From Solitalea koreensis (GTDB lineage Bacteria > Bacteroidota > Bacteroidia > Sphingobacteriales > Sphingobacteriaceae), in NCBI RefSeq assembly GCF_900182575.1, contig NZ_FXSZ01000002.1, positions 248,001 to 312,000 on the forward strand: a stretch of DNA of 64,000 nucleotides. The letters are read 5' to 3'. Positions 34,576 to 43,870 of the stretch are shown piece by piece; position 1 is the stretch's first letter, and every line of letters begins with the position of its first letter. A program made the translations under genes and the position numbers. Under the pieces are notes generated by a model that searched no databases, had not been told where the DNA came from, and saw only the letters and a list, made by a program, of their open reading frames with translations.

Positions 34576-36099
34576 CTAATTAATTTTATATAAGATTGTC
34601 AACGAAACTAACTCATCTGCTATTTTCCTGTCGTTTGACAATCTCGGCACTTTATTTTGGCCACCTAATTTGCCTTGAGAACGCATGTAATCAATAAAGG
34701 CTCCTTTTTTTAACATACGAATCTTTAATGGCTGCAAGATTTTACCATCTATTAAATCGAAATAGTAAACGTTCTTTTCCTGAAGCAGTTTATCCACCTT
34801 TTCCATAAACAGATCTGGATTTTCAGGCTGATGTTCACCAAACTCAACAAACCATTCATGGAAAGGCAAACCTCCATCCGGATCATTTACCTGAGGAGCT
34901 ACTGTGAACTCAACCACATCGACACCTTCCTCCTCCGCAGCTTTCATCAATGCATACTCTACTTCTTCACCGATAACATGTTCTCCAAAAGCAGAAATAT
35001 AATGTTTTATTCGACCCGAAACCACAATGCGATAAGGCTCTTTGGAAACAAATTTCACAGTATCTCCTATACTGTATCCCCAAAGACCTGCGTTGGTGTT
35101 TAAGATAATCGCATAATTTTTATCGAGTTCAACATCTTTCAAGGAAAGTCGGGTTGGATTTTCATTGAAATATTCTTCAGTTGGAATAAATTCGAAGAAT
35201 ATACCTGCATCAACATTTAATAACAATCCTTTTTCCTTTTGAGAATCCTGAAAAGCAATAAAACCTTCAGAAGCCGGATAAGTTTCAATAGAATCTACTT
35301 TGCGACCAATAACAGCTTCAAGTTTAGCACGGTAAGGTTCAAAGTTTACGCCACCATGTATAAAGAGGTTAAAATTTGGAAAAATGTCTTTAATCTTCTT
35401 TCCAGTTTTAGCGGCCAGCCGATCAAAATACATTTGAACCCAAGGAGGAATCCCGGAAATCAGAGACATATTTTCATTTATCGTTTCATCAACAATGGCG
35501 TTTACCTTTTGTTCCCAATCGTCCATACAATTGGTTTCATAACTCGGCATACGGTTCTTCTGCAAATAAGCAGGTACGTGATGAGCTGAAATGCCCGATA
35601 GACGACCCACTTTAATACCGTTCTTCTCTTCCATTTCAGGACTGCCTTGAAGGAAAATCATCTTACCATCTACAAAATCAGCATTACCTGTTTCAGCAAT
35701 GTATAACAGCAAAGCATTACGAGCAGCATTAATATGCTCAGGCATTGATTCTTTACTTATCGGAATATATTTTACACCCGAAGTTGTTCCTGAAGTTTTG
35801 GCAAAATAAAGTGGTTTTCCAGGCCAAAGAACATCCTTTTCTCCTTCAACAACGCGATCAATGTATGGACGCAAATCCTCATAATCAACAATGGGAACCT
35901 GCTTTATAAAGTCTTCGTAGGAATGAATTTTTGAAAAATGATGATCACGACCATAAGCCGTTTGTTTGGCCTGACTAAGCAATTTATGCATCCATTTATC
36001 CTGTAAAGCAACAGCATTATTCTTCCACTTATTTACACGAGCAGAAACGAGATTAGCATAAGGTTTACTCAGAGCAGCTTTAATTCCCATAAGGGGCAA
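34576..36099 (-). CDS. GH3 auxin-responsive-promoter-family adenylating enzyme
   Basis: A 507-residue protein of the GH3 acyl-adenylase family (named for plant GH3, not the glycosidase family). Visible motifs: a nucleotide-binding FAKTSGTTSGVKYIPIS (about 103-119), YPASEGFIAFQ (about 274) and the C-terminal-domain hinge VVSGRIKHYISAFGEHV. Plant members join amino acids to auxin or jasmonate; the bacterial substrate is unknown. It is common in Bacteroidetes, often near dxr and rseP as here. The 3' end is close to dxr, suggesting one transcript. Confidence 0.85.
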   Translation of the reverse strand: MPLMGIKAALSKPYANLVSARVNKWKNNAVALQDKWMHKLLSQAKQTAYGRDHHFSKIHSYEDFIKQVPIVDYEDLRPYIDRVVEGEKDVLWPGKPLYFAKTSGTTSGVKYIPISKESMPEHINAARNALLLYIAETGNADFVDGKMIFLQGSPEMEEKNGIKVGRLSGISAHHVPAYLQKNRMPSYETNCMDDWEQKVNAIVDETINENMSLISGIPPWVQMYFDRLAAKTGKKIKDIFPNFNLFIHGGVNFEPYRAKLEAVIGRKVDSIETYPASEGFIAFQDSQKEKGLLLNVDAGIFFEFIPTEEYFNENPTRLSLKDVELDKNYAIILNTNAGLWGYSIGDTVKFVSKEPYRIVVSGRIKHYISAFGEHVIGEEVEYALMKAAEEEGVDVVEFTVAPQVNDPDGGLPFHEWFVEFGEHQPENPDLFMEKVDKLLQEKNVYYFDLIDGKILQPLKIRMLKKGAFIDYMRSQGKLGGQNKVPRLSNDRKIADELVSLTILYKIN

Positions 36100-36248
36100 A
36101 TATAGGCTTTGAAAGGAAGATTAAAGATCTAAAAAAGTGAAAATTAGTAATACAACAATGATGAGGTAGATAAATTCATTTCCAGAAAGAGAATTATTGA
36201 ATTAAAAAATCATAAAACTGAACCTATATGAACTATTTTAATTGACTA

Positions 36249-36256
36249 TAAGTTTG
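36249..36256 (+). promoter_or_regulatory. Possible -7 box upstream of the efflux operon
   Basis: TAAGTTTG fits the bacteroidetal -7 consensus TAnnTTTG, 86 bases before the adaptor start. I see no clear -33 TTTG at the right distance. Confidence 0.3.
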
Positions 36257-36341
36257 AGCTCCAATAGACCACAAATACAATTATTAATTATTGGAAATAA
36301 AAAATAACTTGCAATTTAATTTATGACATTCAACCTAAACT

Positions 36342-37586
36342 ATGAAAAAAAAGATAACTATACTGATTTTCGCCTTTTTATCATTGATTTTAGTTTATTT
36401 GATTTTCTTCAATAAGAAAAAAGAGCAATTACCAATTACAGCGGAAGCCCAAAAAACTGACTTTAAAGATCAAGTGCTGTGTAGCGGAGAATTACTAGCA
36501 GAATTCTCAGAAGACATTAATGGACCTACGAGTTTGGCAAGGTTTAATATTTATGAGGTAAAGCTGCAAGACATTATTGCTGAAGGTACAGAAGTTAAAA
36601 AAGGTGATTATATCTGTTCTCTAGACAAATCGGCTATTAGTCCAAAAATAAATGAAGCCAATGAGAGCTTGGTAAAAGCAAAATCAGAACTTACTAAAAC
36701 CTCACTTGATACAGCTTTAACCTTACGAGAAGCCCGAGTTGAAATTAACAATCAATTTTACGAAATCGAGCAAAAAAGCCTCGTCTTACAACAGAGTAAG
36801 TACGAACCACCTGCCACGATAAGGCAAGCAGAACTGGAACTTGAAAAGACCAAGCGTGAGTTAAAAATAAAAAAGGAAGATTATCGATTAAAACAAGAAA
36901 AGCAAATTGCTCTTATGAAGGCTGCTAATTCCGACGTGCAAGTATTTCAGAATAGAGTAAACGAATTAATGGCCCTACAAAACAGCTTTGTTATTAATGC
37001 TCCTAAAAATGGTTTAGTAATCTACAAAACCGACTGGAACGGTAGGAAAATAAAATCAGGATCGACTATTAGCCCATGGAACCCGGTTGTAGCTTCCCTT
37101 CCTAACTTATCAAGTATGTTAACCAAAACGTTTATCAATGAAGTTGATATTCGTAAGATCAAAAAAAACCAATTAGTACAAGTTGGTTTTGATGCCTTTC
37201 CAAACATCAAGTTACCTGGAAAAGTGATCTCTGTTGCCAATATGGGAGAAGCTCAACATGGCTCAGACAACAAAGTATTTGAGGTAATGATAAAACTAGA
37301 AAAATTAAATCCCGCTATAAAACCGGGTATGAGTACCTCAAATGCTATTCTTATTAGTGAGATAAAAAATCAATTAACTATTCCGCTTGAGGCTGTTTAC
37401 TCCGATCATAACCTAAGTTATGCCTATGTAAAAAACGGATCGACGATTGATAAAAAGGAAATAAAGCTAGGAGCAGTAAACGAAAATGAAGCAATTATTT
37501 TAAAAGGGTTGAACGAAAAAGAAACCGTGTTGCTCACTGAACCTGAATCAGCAAAAAAACTATCAATTATTCGATTAACGAAATAA
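36342..37586 (+). CDS. HlyD/RND-family periplasmic adaptor
   Basis: A 414-residue membrane-fusion protein. One membrane anchor at about 5-23, then a split biotinyl-lipoyl-like domain (NIYEVKLQDIIAEGTEVKKG, about 70-89), a long coiled-coil hairpin (about 105-215, rich in Glu, Lys and Leu), the second lipoyl half (FVINAPKNGLVIY) and a beta-barrel tail (PGMSTSNAILI). It bridges an inner-membrane pump and TolC. It is the first gene of a plus-strand trio, 15 bases before the permease gene. The cargo is unknown. Confidence 0.88.
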   Translation: MKKKITILIFAFLSLILVYLIFFNKKKEQLPITAEAQKTDFKDQVLCSGELLAEFSEDINGPTSLARFNIYEVKLQDIIAEGTEVKKGDYICSLDKSAISPKINEANESLVKAKSELTKTSLDTALTLREARVEINNQFYEIEQKSLVLQQSKYEPPATIRQAELELEKTKRELKIKKEDYRLKQEKQIALMKAANSDVQVFQNRVNELMALQNSFVINAPKNGLVIYKTDWNGRKIKSGSTISPWNPVVASLPNLSSMLTKTFINEVDIRKIKKNQLVQVGFDAFPNIKLPGKVISVANMGEAQHGSDNKVFEVMIKLEKLNPAIKPGMSTSNAILISEIKNQLTIPLEAVYSDHNLSYAYVKNGSTIDKKEIKLGAVNENEAIILKGLNEKETVLLTEPESAKKLSIIRLTK

Positions 37587-37601
37587 TCAGACTAAACATC
37601 T

Positions 37602-38945
37602 ATGATAAGTATTTTTAATGATCGCAATCTCAACAGTCTTGAGATTGCCTTTTCTTCGATCATGGCAAACAAGGTCAGAGGGGTTCTTACTGCGCTGGGA
37701 ATTATTTTTGGCGTGGCTGCCATTATTACAATGCTAGCTATTGGCAAAGGTGCCGAGGCCGAAATTTTAGAACAACTTAAAACAACAGGAGTAAACAATA
37801 TTATTATTAACGCCATTGATCTGAATAATAATGAATCAGCGACTAAAAAAGAAGAAACAGAAAATGAGGCTGTGAAACCAATAGCTCAAACTAAACTTTT
37901 TTCAAAAGGCTTAAGCTTAGAGGATGTAAAAAGTATTAAATCTATCGCCAATACGGTAGAAGATATTAGTCCTGAAGCACAATTTGAAACTAGCCTCATG
38001 TGCGCTGGGCGGAAGCAACAAATAAAGTTAATTGGCATCACCTCTTCTTTTATAAATACCAATGCTTTGGAAATTTCGCAAGGAAATCACTTCAATAAAA
38101 CTCAAGAAGAAGAGGGACTGGCTGTTTGTATTATCGGAAACGATATAAAAAAGCGTTTTTTTACTACCGAAGATGCAATTGGTAAATACATTAAATGTGG
38201 TAATCAATGGCTAAAAGTTGTGGGGGGGATCAAAGAAAAAAAAAACAATAAAACCGCGCAAAAAAACTTCGGTATTCGTGATCAAAACAGTGATATTTAT
38301 GTACCTATTCAAACGTTATTAATTCGTTATCAAAACCCCGCAATAATAAAACCACAATCATCCAATGCTGAAGAAGAAAATCAAAAACAAACAAACCACC
38401 AAATAAAACGCCTTACTGTTAAAGTAAAATCAAGTGATGATTTAGAAGCTACAGCTGAGCTGATTACCAAACTTCTAAAACGACGTCATAACCAGGTTAT
38501 GGATTTTGAGGTAATAATTCCTGAAATACTGCTCAAACAAGAGAAAAAAACCAAGGAAATCTTCAGTTTTGTTTTAAGTGCTATAGCTGGCATTTCATTA
38601 TTGGTTGGAGGTATTGGTATTATGAATATTATGCTGGCCTCGGTACTTGAGCGTACCAAAGAAATTGGTACTCGTTTAGCCATTGGTGCTCAGAAACGTG
38701 ATATTATCAAACAATTTTTGTTCGAAGCAATTTTAATCAGCCTTTCGGGTGGCATTATAGGTATCGTATTGGGTGTTAGCGGTGCTTTATTAGTTGCCAA
38801 AATTGCTAAAATTAACACTCTCATTTCGGGCTTCTCAATTATCATCTCATTTGCGGTAGCATCAGGAGTGGGTATTATTTTTGGCTATACTCCTGCAAAA
38901 AAAGCAGCCAACCAAAATCCTATTGAATCATTACGCTATGAATAA
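37602..38945 (+). CDS. MacB/FtsX-type ABC permease without ATPase domain
   Basis: A 447-residue permease. The first membrane helix is at about 25-48 (GVLTALGIIFGVAAIITMLA), then a large periplasmic MacB core domain (about 50-315) and three C-terminal helices (about 322-440) with the FtsX signature LLVGGIGIMNIMLASVLERT, followed by KEIGTRLAIGAQ. MacB itself has an N-terminal nucleotide-binding domain; here it is absent, as in many split systems, and no ATPase gene lies in this operon. Its last codons overlap the start of the TolC gene (ATG at 38938), indicating coupled translation. Substrate unknown: lipoprotein, antibiotic or peptide export are all possible. Confidence 0.88.
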   Translation: MISIFNDRNLNSLEIAFSSIMANKVRGVLTALGIIFGVAAIITMLAIGKGAEAEILEQLKTTGVNNIIINAIDLNNNESATKKEETENEAVKPIAQTKLFSKGLSLEDVKSIKSIANTVEDISPEAQFETSLMCAGRKQQIKLIGITSSFINTNALEISQGNHFNKTQEEEGLAVCIIGNDIKKRFFTTEDAIGKYIKCGNQWLKVVGGIKEKKNNKTAQKNFGIRDQNSDIYVPIQTLLIRYQNPAIIKPQSSNAEEENQKQTNHQIKRLTVKVKSSDDLEATAELITKLLKRRHNQVMDFEVIIPEILLKQEKKTKEIFSFVLSAIAGISLLVGGIGIMNIMLASVLERTKEIGTRLAIGAQKRDIIKQFLFEAILISLSGGIIGIVLGVSGALLVAKIAKINTLISGFSIIISFAVASGVGIIFGYTPAKKAANQNPIESLRYE

Positions 38946-40404
38946 AAATTTCCTAAGCTTGGTTTCTTTATTGATAACTTTTACCACCGTAAAAGCACAA
39001 TCTGATTTATTGCTGCTAAAAGATGTTGTCAGAAAAGCCCAGGTTCAATCACCTGCTTACTTCAGAGCCCGGAATATGGCTTTAAACCATATGTATTCAT
39101 ATAATGTTTACAAAGCCGGCTTATTGCCACGTTTTCAACTAGAAGGCGTCGTTACCGACTATTCAAAAGCAATTTCAAAAGTACAACAGCCAGACGGAAC
39201 CAATGATTTTAGGAATAGTGAGCAAAATTCCAGCTCAGTGGGTTTGTCTGCTACACAAAACATAGGTTTAACAGGCGGGACATTAACACTTAACTCCAGT
39301 TGGCTACGTAACGATGTTTTTAATCCTGAATCCAGATTGAATTATTATTCTGTTCCTTTTTCCGTTCGCTATAACCAACCTGTATTGCTATATAATCGAT
39401 ATAAATGGGAAAATAAAATCCAGCCGCTTCTCTATGAAGAATCAAGGCGACAGTACGTAGAAGATATGGAGAGTGTAGCTCTCCAAACGAACAGTTTATA
39501 TTTCAATGCACTTACTGCTCAAATTGAATTAGGTATTGCTAAAATAAACGTAGCTAATACAGACACACTTTATAAAATTGCACGTGGTCGCTATGAAATT
39601 GGTAAGATTGCCGAAAATGATCTGCTACAAATGGAATTGGGATATTTAAATGCACAAAACTCATTGGAGCAGTTAAAACTAAAGCTTGAAATTACTTATC
39701 AGGAATTAAAGCGATTTCTTGACTTACCTGTGAGTAAAGAGATTGAATTAAATATTCCTGATAAGGTTCCACAAATACAGGTTCCGGTAGAGAAAGCCCT
39801 TAGTGAAGCGAAAGAAAATCGGCAGTCTGTACTTTCATTTAGGCGAAAACGCTTGGAAGCAGAACGTGATATTGCAGAAGCCCGCAGTGAAAATGGGTTT
39901 AATATAAATTTGGCCGCAAACATTGGTAAATCCCAACAAAGTACAGATTTAAATAATTTGTACCGTAACAGTTTACCTCAACAAAATTTGCAGATTGGCA
40001 TATCTGTTCCATTGCTTGACTGGGGACAAACAAAATCACGCATTAAACAGGCAAAAGCAAATAAAGAATTAATTGAGGTAGATGTTAAACAAGAAGAAAC
40101 CAATTTTGACCAAGAGATTTATTTGCAAGTAATGCAGTTTAACATGCAAAATAAACAACTGTTAATTGCTGCCAAAGCCGATACCATTGCCGAAAAACGG
40201 TATGAAGTAACCAAACAACGTTATTATATTGGCAAAATCAGTATTACTGAACTCAATTTGGCTCAAACAGAAAAAGACCAAGCCAAACAGTTATTCATAA
40301 ATGCTTTACGGGTGTATTGGAACTCTTACTTTACCATTCGTCGGCTTACCTTGTATGATTTCGAAGAGAATAAAAAGATTAATTTTCAGCTGAAAGAAAA
40401 TTAA
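38938..40404 (+). CDS. TolC-family outer-membrane efflux protein
   Basis: A 488-residue protein. The start is the ATG overlapping the permease stop (38938), because it gives a clean signal peptide ending at TVKAQS. Two OEP repeats follow, with long coiled-coil helices, for example TLYKIARGRYEIGKIAENDL (about 210) and the matching KRYEVTKQRYYIGKISITEL (about 430) in the second repeat, the TolC hallmark. It completes the adaptor-permease-exit-duct trio and is followed by a strong bidirectional hairpin at 40411-40455. Confidence 0.9.
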   Translation: MNKNFLSLVSLLITFTTVKAQSDLLLLKDVVRKAQVQSPAYFRARNMALNHMYSYNVYKAGLLPRFQLEGVVTDYSKAISKVQQPDGTNDFRNSEQNSSSVGLSATQNIGLTGGTLTLNSSWLRNDVFNPESRLNYYSVPFSVRYNQPVLLYNRYKWENKIQPLLYEESRRQYVEDMESVALQTNSLYFNALTAQIELGIAKINVANTDTLYKIARGRYEIGKIAENDLLQMELGYLNAQNSLEQLKLKLEITYQELKRFLDLPVSKEIELNIPDKVPQIQVPVEKALSEAKENRQSVLSFRRKRLEAERDIAEARSENGFNINLAANIGKSQQSTDLNNLYRNSLPQQNLQIGISVPLLDWGQTKSRIKQAKANKELIEVDVKQEETNFDQEIYLQVMQFNMQNKQLLIAAKADTIAEKRYEVTKQRYYIGKISITELNLAQTEKDQAKQLFINALRVYWNSYFTIRRLTLYDFEENKKINFQLKEN

Positions 40405-40410
40405 AAAAAA

Positions 40411-40455
40411 TTGCCAATTGAGTATAAATAGTCTTTAATTATGCTCAATTGACAA
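40411..40455. terminator. Bidirectional terminator between convergent genes
   Basis: Arms 40411-40427 and 40439-40455 pair over 17 positions with two mismatches. Eight A bases flank the left arm, giving a T-tract for the minus-strand glycosyltransferase gene. It separates the TolC gene from the convergent glycosyltransferase gene. Confidence 0.75.
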
Positions 40456-40480
40456 TAAATTTTACAAAAAACCAGTAATT

Positions 40481-41626
40481 CTAAAACAATTCTTCCAACT
40501 TGCCTGTAAAATATTCCCAAGAGTATTTTTCTTTTTCCTGGTCAATGTTTTTAGCAAAAGCTTCTTCAAGGTCTTCTTGATAGAAGCGAACAATCGCTTT
40601 TGCTAATGAGGTGCTATCTTCAGCTGGAACAATGAAACCTGTTTTTCCATCAATAACCACTTCACTTAGAGCCCCTACATCCGTGCTAATCATGGGTTTA
40701 TTATAAAAATAGGCAATTTGAGAAATACCACTTTGCGTAGCTGAAACATAAGGTTGCACCACCAAATCACTTGCGCAGAAAAAATAGCGAATATGTTCAC
40801 TCGGCACGTATTTGGAGACTTGTATAACATCAACCGAAATCCCTAGTTTGTTAATTTGATCGTCATAAGGCTTTTCATCATCGTAATACTCTCCCACAAC
40901 CAAAAGTTTTAACCTTTCGTGTTTTAGAACTTCCGGCATCGCCTCCAATAAATATTGTAAACCTTTATATTTTCTGATAAAACCAAAGAATAGAATAACT
41001 TTTTCATTATCAAGATCAACATTGTAAAGTCTTTTTAACGCTAAGCGAGCGTCCGTTTTCAACACCGGTTCACCGAAAGAATTATAAATAGGATGTGGTG
41101 AATTTCTGAATGGTTTTACTTGATTGAATTTCTTCAAATCTTCTTCTACGCTATCGCTCAACACCATAAAAGCGTCGGCATTAGCAAAAACAACCTTGGT
41201 AAGTAGATTTTGTCCGGGTTGAGCCTCGTGTGGTAAAATGTTATGGCAAATAAAAATGATCCGAGTTTTACTAAACAGTTTTATGAAGAAAGAAATAACT
41301 GCAAAACAGGGAGCAAAAAATGGCATCCAATAGGAAAAAATAACCAAATCAGGTTTCATTTTCGCAATTCGCCGGCTGGTATTGATCCAACTTAACGGAT
41401 TTATGGTATCAATTAAACGAAGATTTTTTGCTTTAGGAATGCCAAATACATCTTCACCATCTTCAAACTGACTTTTACCCGGAAATAACAGATCGGGATA
41501 CTGACGCTTAAAATTCACGATTGCTACATCGTGTTTGGTTGACAGATACTGAAATAATATGGCTTCGCTCTGTGCAATTCCTCCCCGATACGGGTAAGCT
41601 GGGCCAACTAATATAATGTTACTCAA
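40481..41626 (-). CDS. Glycosyltransferase family 4-like protein
   Basis: A 381-residue GT-B glycosyltransferase. The N-terminal acceptor domain starts MSNIILVGPAYPYRGGIAQSE, with the Gly-rich loop usual in GT4. The C-terminal nucleotide-sugar domain has VILFFGFIRKYKGLQYLLEA (about 211-230) and the region VQPYVSATQSGISQIAYFY, where the first Glu of the EX7E motif is replaced by Gln. It probably adds a sugar to a surface polysaccharide or lipid on the cytoplasmic side. It is the last of a minus-strand group with a GT2 gene 83 bases upstream. Confidence 0.82.
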   Translation of the reverse strand: MSNIILVGPAYPYRGGIAQSEAILFQYLSTKHDVAIVNFKRQYPDLLFPGKSQFEDGEDVFGIPKAKNLRLIDTINPLSWINTSRRIAKMKPDLVIFSYWMPFFAPCFAVISFFIKLFSKTRIIFICHNILPHEAQPGQNLLTKVVFANADAFMVLSDSVEEDLKKFNQVKPFRNSPHPIYNSFGEPVLKTDARLALKRLYNVDLDNEKVILFFGFIRKYKGLQYLLEAMPEVLKHERLKLLVVGEYYDDEKPYDDQINKLGISVDVIQVSKYVPSEHIRYFFCASDLVVQPYVSATQSGISQIAYFYNKPMISTDVGALSEVVIDGKTGFIVPAEDSTSLAKAIVRFYQEDLEEAFAKNIDQEKEKYSWEYFTGKLEELF

Positions 41627-41655
41627 TGCTTATTTATTAAAAATCTTTCAGTCAT

Positions 41656-41696
41656 AAGTCTATAGTCCCTTATCTAAAAGACTAGGACTATAGCCT
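41656..41696 (-). terminator. Hairpin after the GT2 gene
   Basis: CTATAGTCC at 41660-41668 pairs with GGACTATAG at 41685-41693; two more pairs (AG/CT) lie outside. On the minus strand a T-run (ATTTTTAA) follows after about 15 bases. It is a moderate terminator or a repeat-derived hairpin. Confidence 0.45.
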
Positions 41697-41709
41697 ATGA
41701 ACAGAAAAA

Positions 41710-42660
41710 CTAAACTTCTTTTTCTATTTGGTAAACATTACGTTCAGGTGAATTTCTGGCAATTAATTCGGCCAAAAATCCGGTTAGAAACAATTGAAAA
41801 CCTATTACGATTGCAATCAATGAAATGTAAAACAACGGATTATTGGTTACATCACGATACGTTTCATGTCGGGCAATTGCAACCAGCTTATCGATCAATA
41901 ACCATAAAGTCATGACAAAGCCGATCATAAAACTCAAAACACCCATTGCTCCAAAAAAGTGCATCGGACGTTTCGAAAATTTGCCCACAAAGAAAATAGA
42001 AAGCAAATCGAGGAAACCGTTCATGAAACGGCTCATTCCAAACTTTGTGGTTCCATATTGACGGGCGCGGTGTTCAACTACCTGCTCGCCAATCTTTTTA
42101 AAGCCTGCCCATTTTGCTATTACAGGCACGTAACGATGCATTTCACCGTACACTTCAATGCTTTTGACCACATCACTACGGTAGGCTTTTAATCCGCAGT
42201 TAAAATCATTTAACTGAATACCCGACATCCTACGAGTAGCAGCATTGAAAAATTTAGTAGGTATGGTTTTAGTAATCGGATCGTAACGTTTCTTTTTCCA
42301 ACCTGAAACTAAATCATATCCTTCTTTTACAATCTTATTATACAAACCAGGAATTTCATCAGGACTATCCTGTAAATCGGCATCCATGGTAATTACAACT
42401 CTTCCTTGAGCAGCTTCAAAGCCTACATTTAAGGCAGCTGATTTACCATAATTACGACGGAATTTTACACCCCGTACATTTTCATTCTTTGCCTCTAACT
42501 CTTCAATGACCTTCCAGGTACGATCCGTACTTCCATCATCAATAAAAAGAACTTCATAAGAAAAGTTGTTTTCCTGCATCACGCGTGCGATCCAAGCTTC
42601 TAATTCAGGCAATGATTCATCTTCGTTATAAGAAGGTACTACTATTGAAATGTCTTTCAT
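41710..42660 (-). CDS. Family 2 glycosyltransferase with two C-terminal membrane helices
   Basis: A 316-residue GT-A enzyme of the DPM1/GtrB type. The start has VVPSYNEDESLPELEAWI; the metal-binding DADLQDSPDEIPGLY (about 94-108) contains the DxD Asp residues; and NDFNCGLKAYRSDVV matches polyprenyl-phosphate sugar transferases. Two membrane helices at about 230-262 and 275-300 anchor it. Its likely reaction moves a sugar from a nucleotide donor to polyprenyl phosphate. It is followed by DUF4199 and dihydroorotase-like genes on the same strand, a common bacteroidetal arrangement. Confidence 0.88.
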   Translation of the reverse strand: MKDISIVVPSYNEDESLPELEAWIARVMQENNFSYEVLFIDDGSTDRTWKVIEELEAKNENVRGVKFRRNYGKSAALNVGFEAAQGRVVITMDADLQDSPDEIPGLYNKIVKEGYDLVSGWKKKRYDPITKTIPTKFFNAATRRMSGIQLNDFNCGLKAYRSDVVKSIEVYGEMHRYVPVIAKWAGFKKIGEQVVEHRARQYGTTKFGMSRFMNGFLDLLSIFFVGKFSKRPMHFFGAMGVLSFMIGFVMTLWLLIDKLVAIARHETYRDVTNNPLFYISLIAIVIGFQLFLTGFLAELIARNSPERNVYQIEKEV

Positions 42661-42734
42661 TAAATTCTGTTAGTAAAATATTCCTTGTAGGATTCATTAG
42701 GAGAAAACATCTCCTTTAAACCTTAAATAAAAAA

Positions 42735-42757
42735 TCCTGCCTCTTTTTAAGGCAGGA
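42735..42757 (-). terminator. Terminator after DUF4199 gene 2
   Basis: An 8-bp stem, TCCTGCCT at 42735-42742 with AGGCAGGA at 42750-42757. On the minus strand the hairpin is followed by a T-run, TTTTTTATTT. It ends the 42783-43247 gene. Confidence 0.8.
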
Positions 42758-42782
42758 CAAAAATATCAATATTTCTGTTACT

Positions 42783-43247
42783 TTACTTTTGTTGTTTATT
42801 AAGAATTACCGCAACGATAATTGAAAAAATAAAACCGACAATTAAAGTAAATAGAATTATAAAAACAACAGCTGAATTTGGATTTCTATCACCTAAATTA
42901 ATCCACTCAGCCATCATTACTTTCGTATTCGAAAGATGAACAGAGGTAGCATAAATGTAATAATTCAGGCCCAGCAAGAAACCGGCAATACCACAACTTA
43001 ATACCCCTAATGCCATTGCTTTTGAAAAAGCAATGGTTCCATCTAATTTATGATCTCTAAAAATCTTAACTCCGAAATACACTAAAGCAAAAAACACCAA
43101 ATAGTTAATATGGAATTTTCCTATTGTTAACCTGATATGGGTTATGTATTCCATCATGTGAACAAATCCGATAACCATAGCAATGTAAAACCCTATTAAT
43201 ATAGCACGGGGTAAAATCGGATTATAGGATTTTGGAGAGTCATCCAT
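42783..43247 (-). CDS. DUF4199 membrane protein (second copy)
   Basis: A 154-residue protein with about four membrane helices, matching DUF4199, a family of unknown function found in Bacteroidetes. I start at the Met of MDDSPKSYNPILP (43247) rather than 43265, because the terminator hairpin of the upstream gene occupies 43255-43282 and would overlap an earlier start. The TFLLGLNYYIYATSVHLSN-like helix pair and the C-terminal hydrophobic tail are like those in the copy upstream. The two copies are diverged, so the duplication is old. Role unknown. Confidence 0.75.
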   Translation of the reverse strand: MDDSPKSYNPILPRAILIGFYIAMVIGFVHMMEYITHIRLTIGKFHINYLVFFALVYFGVKIFRDHKLDGTIAFSKAMALGVLSCGIAGFLLGLNYYIYATSVHLSNTKVMMAEWINLGDRNPNSAVVFIILFTLIVGFIFSIIVAVILNKQQK

Positions 43248-43254
43248 AACAAAA

Positions 43255-43282
43255 AAGTCCTGCATTTATGCTTGCAGGACTT
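43255..43282 (-). terminator. Terminator between the two DUF4199 genes
   Basis: A 9-bp stem, AAGTCCTGC at 43255-43263 with GCAGGACTT at 43274-43282, followed on the minus strand by TTTTTTG. It shows the two DUF4199 genes can be separate transcripts and limits the start of the downstream one. Confidence 0.8.
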
Positions 43283-43304
43283 AAATATAAGAGTTCTTGG
43301 TGAG

Positions 43305-43841
43305 TTAATGACTATCAAACATTGGTTTTTCTTTTTTCAAAACTGAAGCAAGAAGTAATGAAATAATAAAACCAGAAAAGATTGCAACAGGAACAATAGT
43401 TGTGGCCATCATAGCCGGAGTCATGAATGATGCGCTCATTTTAATTGCCTGTTCAACTTGATCTGGAGCCATACCTTTATCCAGCATTTTTTTCTCCTGC
43501 ATTGCCATGATTTTGCTAATCATTTCAGGATCAATAAATTTAAGTTGAATAAAAGTATAAATGGCTGATAGTATACCACCCACCGCTGAAATAAGTGTAC
43601 CACAACCCAAAGCCCGACTGTAACTTATAAAACCAGCCAAGTCATTTTCACGATGATGCTGGATGCCAAACCATATAGCAGCAATGTAAATTGCATATTG
43701 AATGTAATGCACTTTTGAATCAAGTGGCATTCCAAGCATATACATTATTAATGAAAAAATAATAACCCCCAATCCCATATACAGACCATAAGTTATGGCT
43801 GTTTTCATTGGAGATACATTCGGTTGAATATCTTGTTCCAT
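43305..43841 (-). CDS. DUF4199 membrane protein (first copy)
   Basis: A 178-residue membrane protein with about four hydrophobic helices (near 15-35, 45-60, 80-105 and 145-170). The LGCGTLISAVGGILSAIYTF stretch and the helical loop MQEKKMLDKGMAPDQVEQAI are typical of DUF4199. No function is known for the family. It lies between an acidic unknown gene (29 bases upstream) and a second DUF4199 gene, all on the minus strand downstream of the dihydroorotase-like gene. Confidence 0.78.
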   Translation of the reverse strand: MEQDIQPNVSPMKTAITYGLYMGLGVIIFSLIMYMLGMPLDSKVHYIQYAIYIAAIWFGIQHHRENDLAGFISYSRALGCGTLISAVGGILSAIYTFIQLKFIDPEMISKIMAMQEKKMLDKGMAPDQVEQAIKMSASFMTPAMMATTIVPVAIFSGFIISLLLASVLKKEKPMFDSH

Positions 43842-43870
43842 AGATTGTACTTGTCCCCTTAATTTTCTAC

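Noticed and set aside
38881..38937. Longer N-terminus for the TolC protein
   Set aside because: The extension lies inside the permease gene and would hide the clean signal peptide that begins at 38938.
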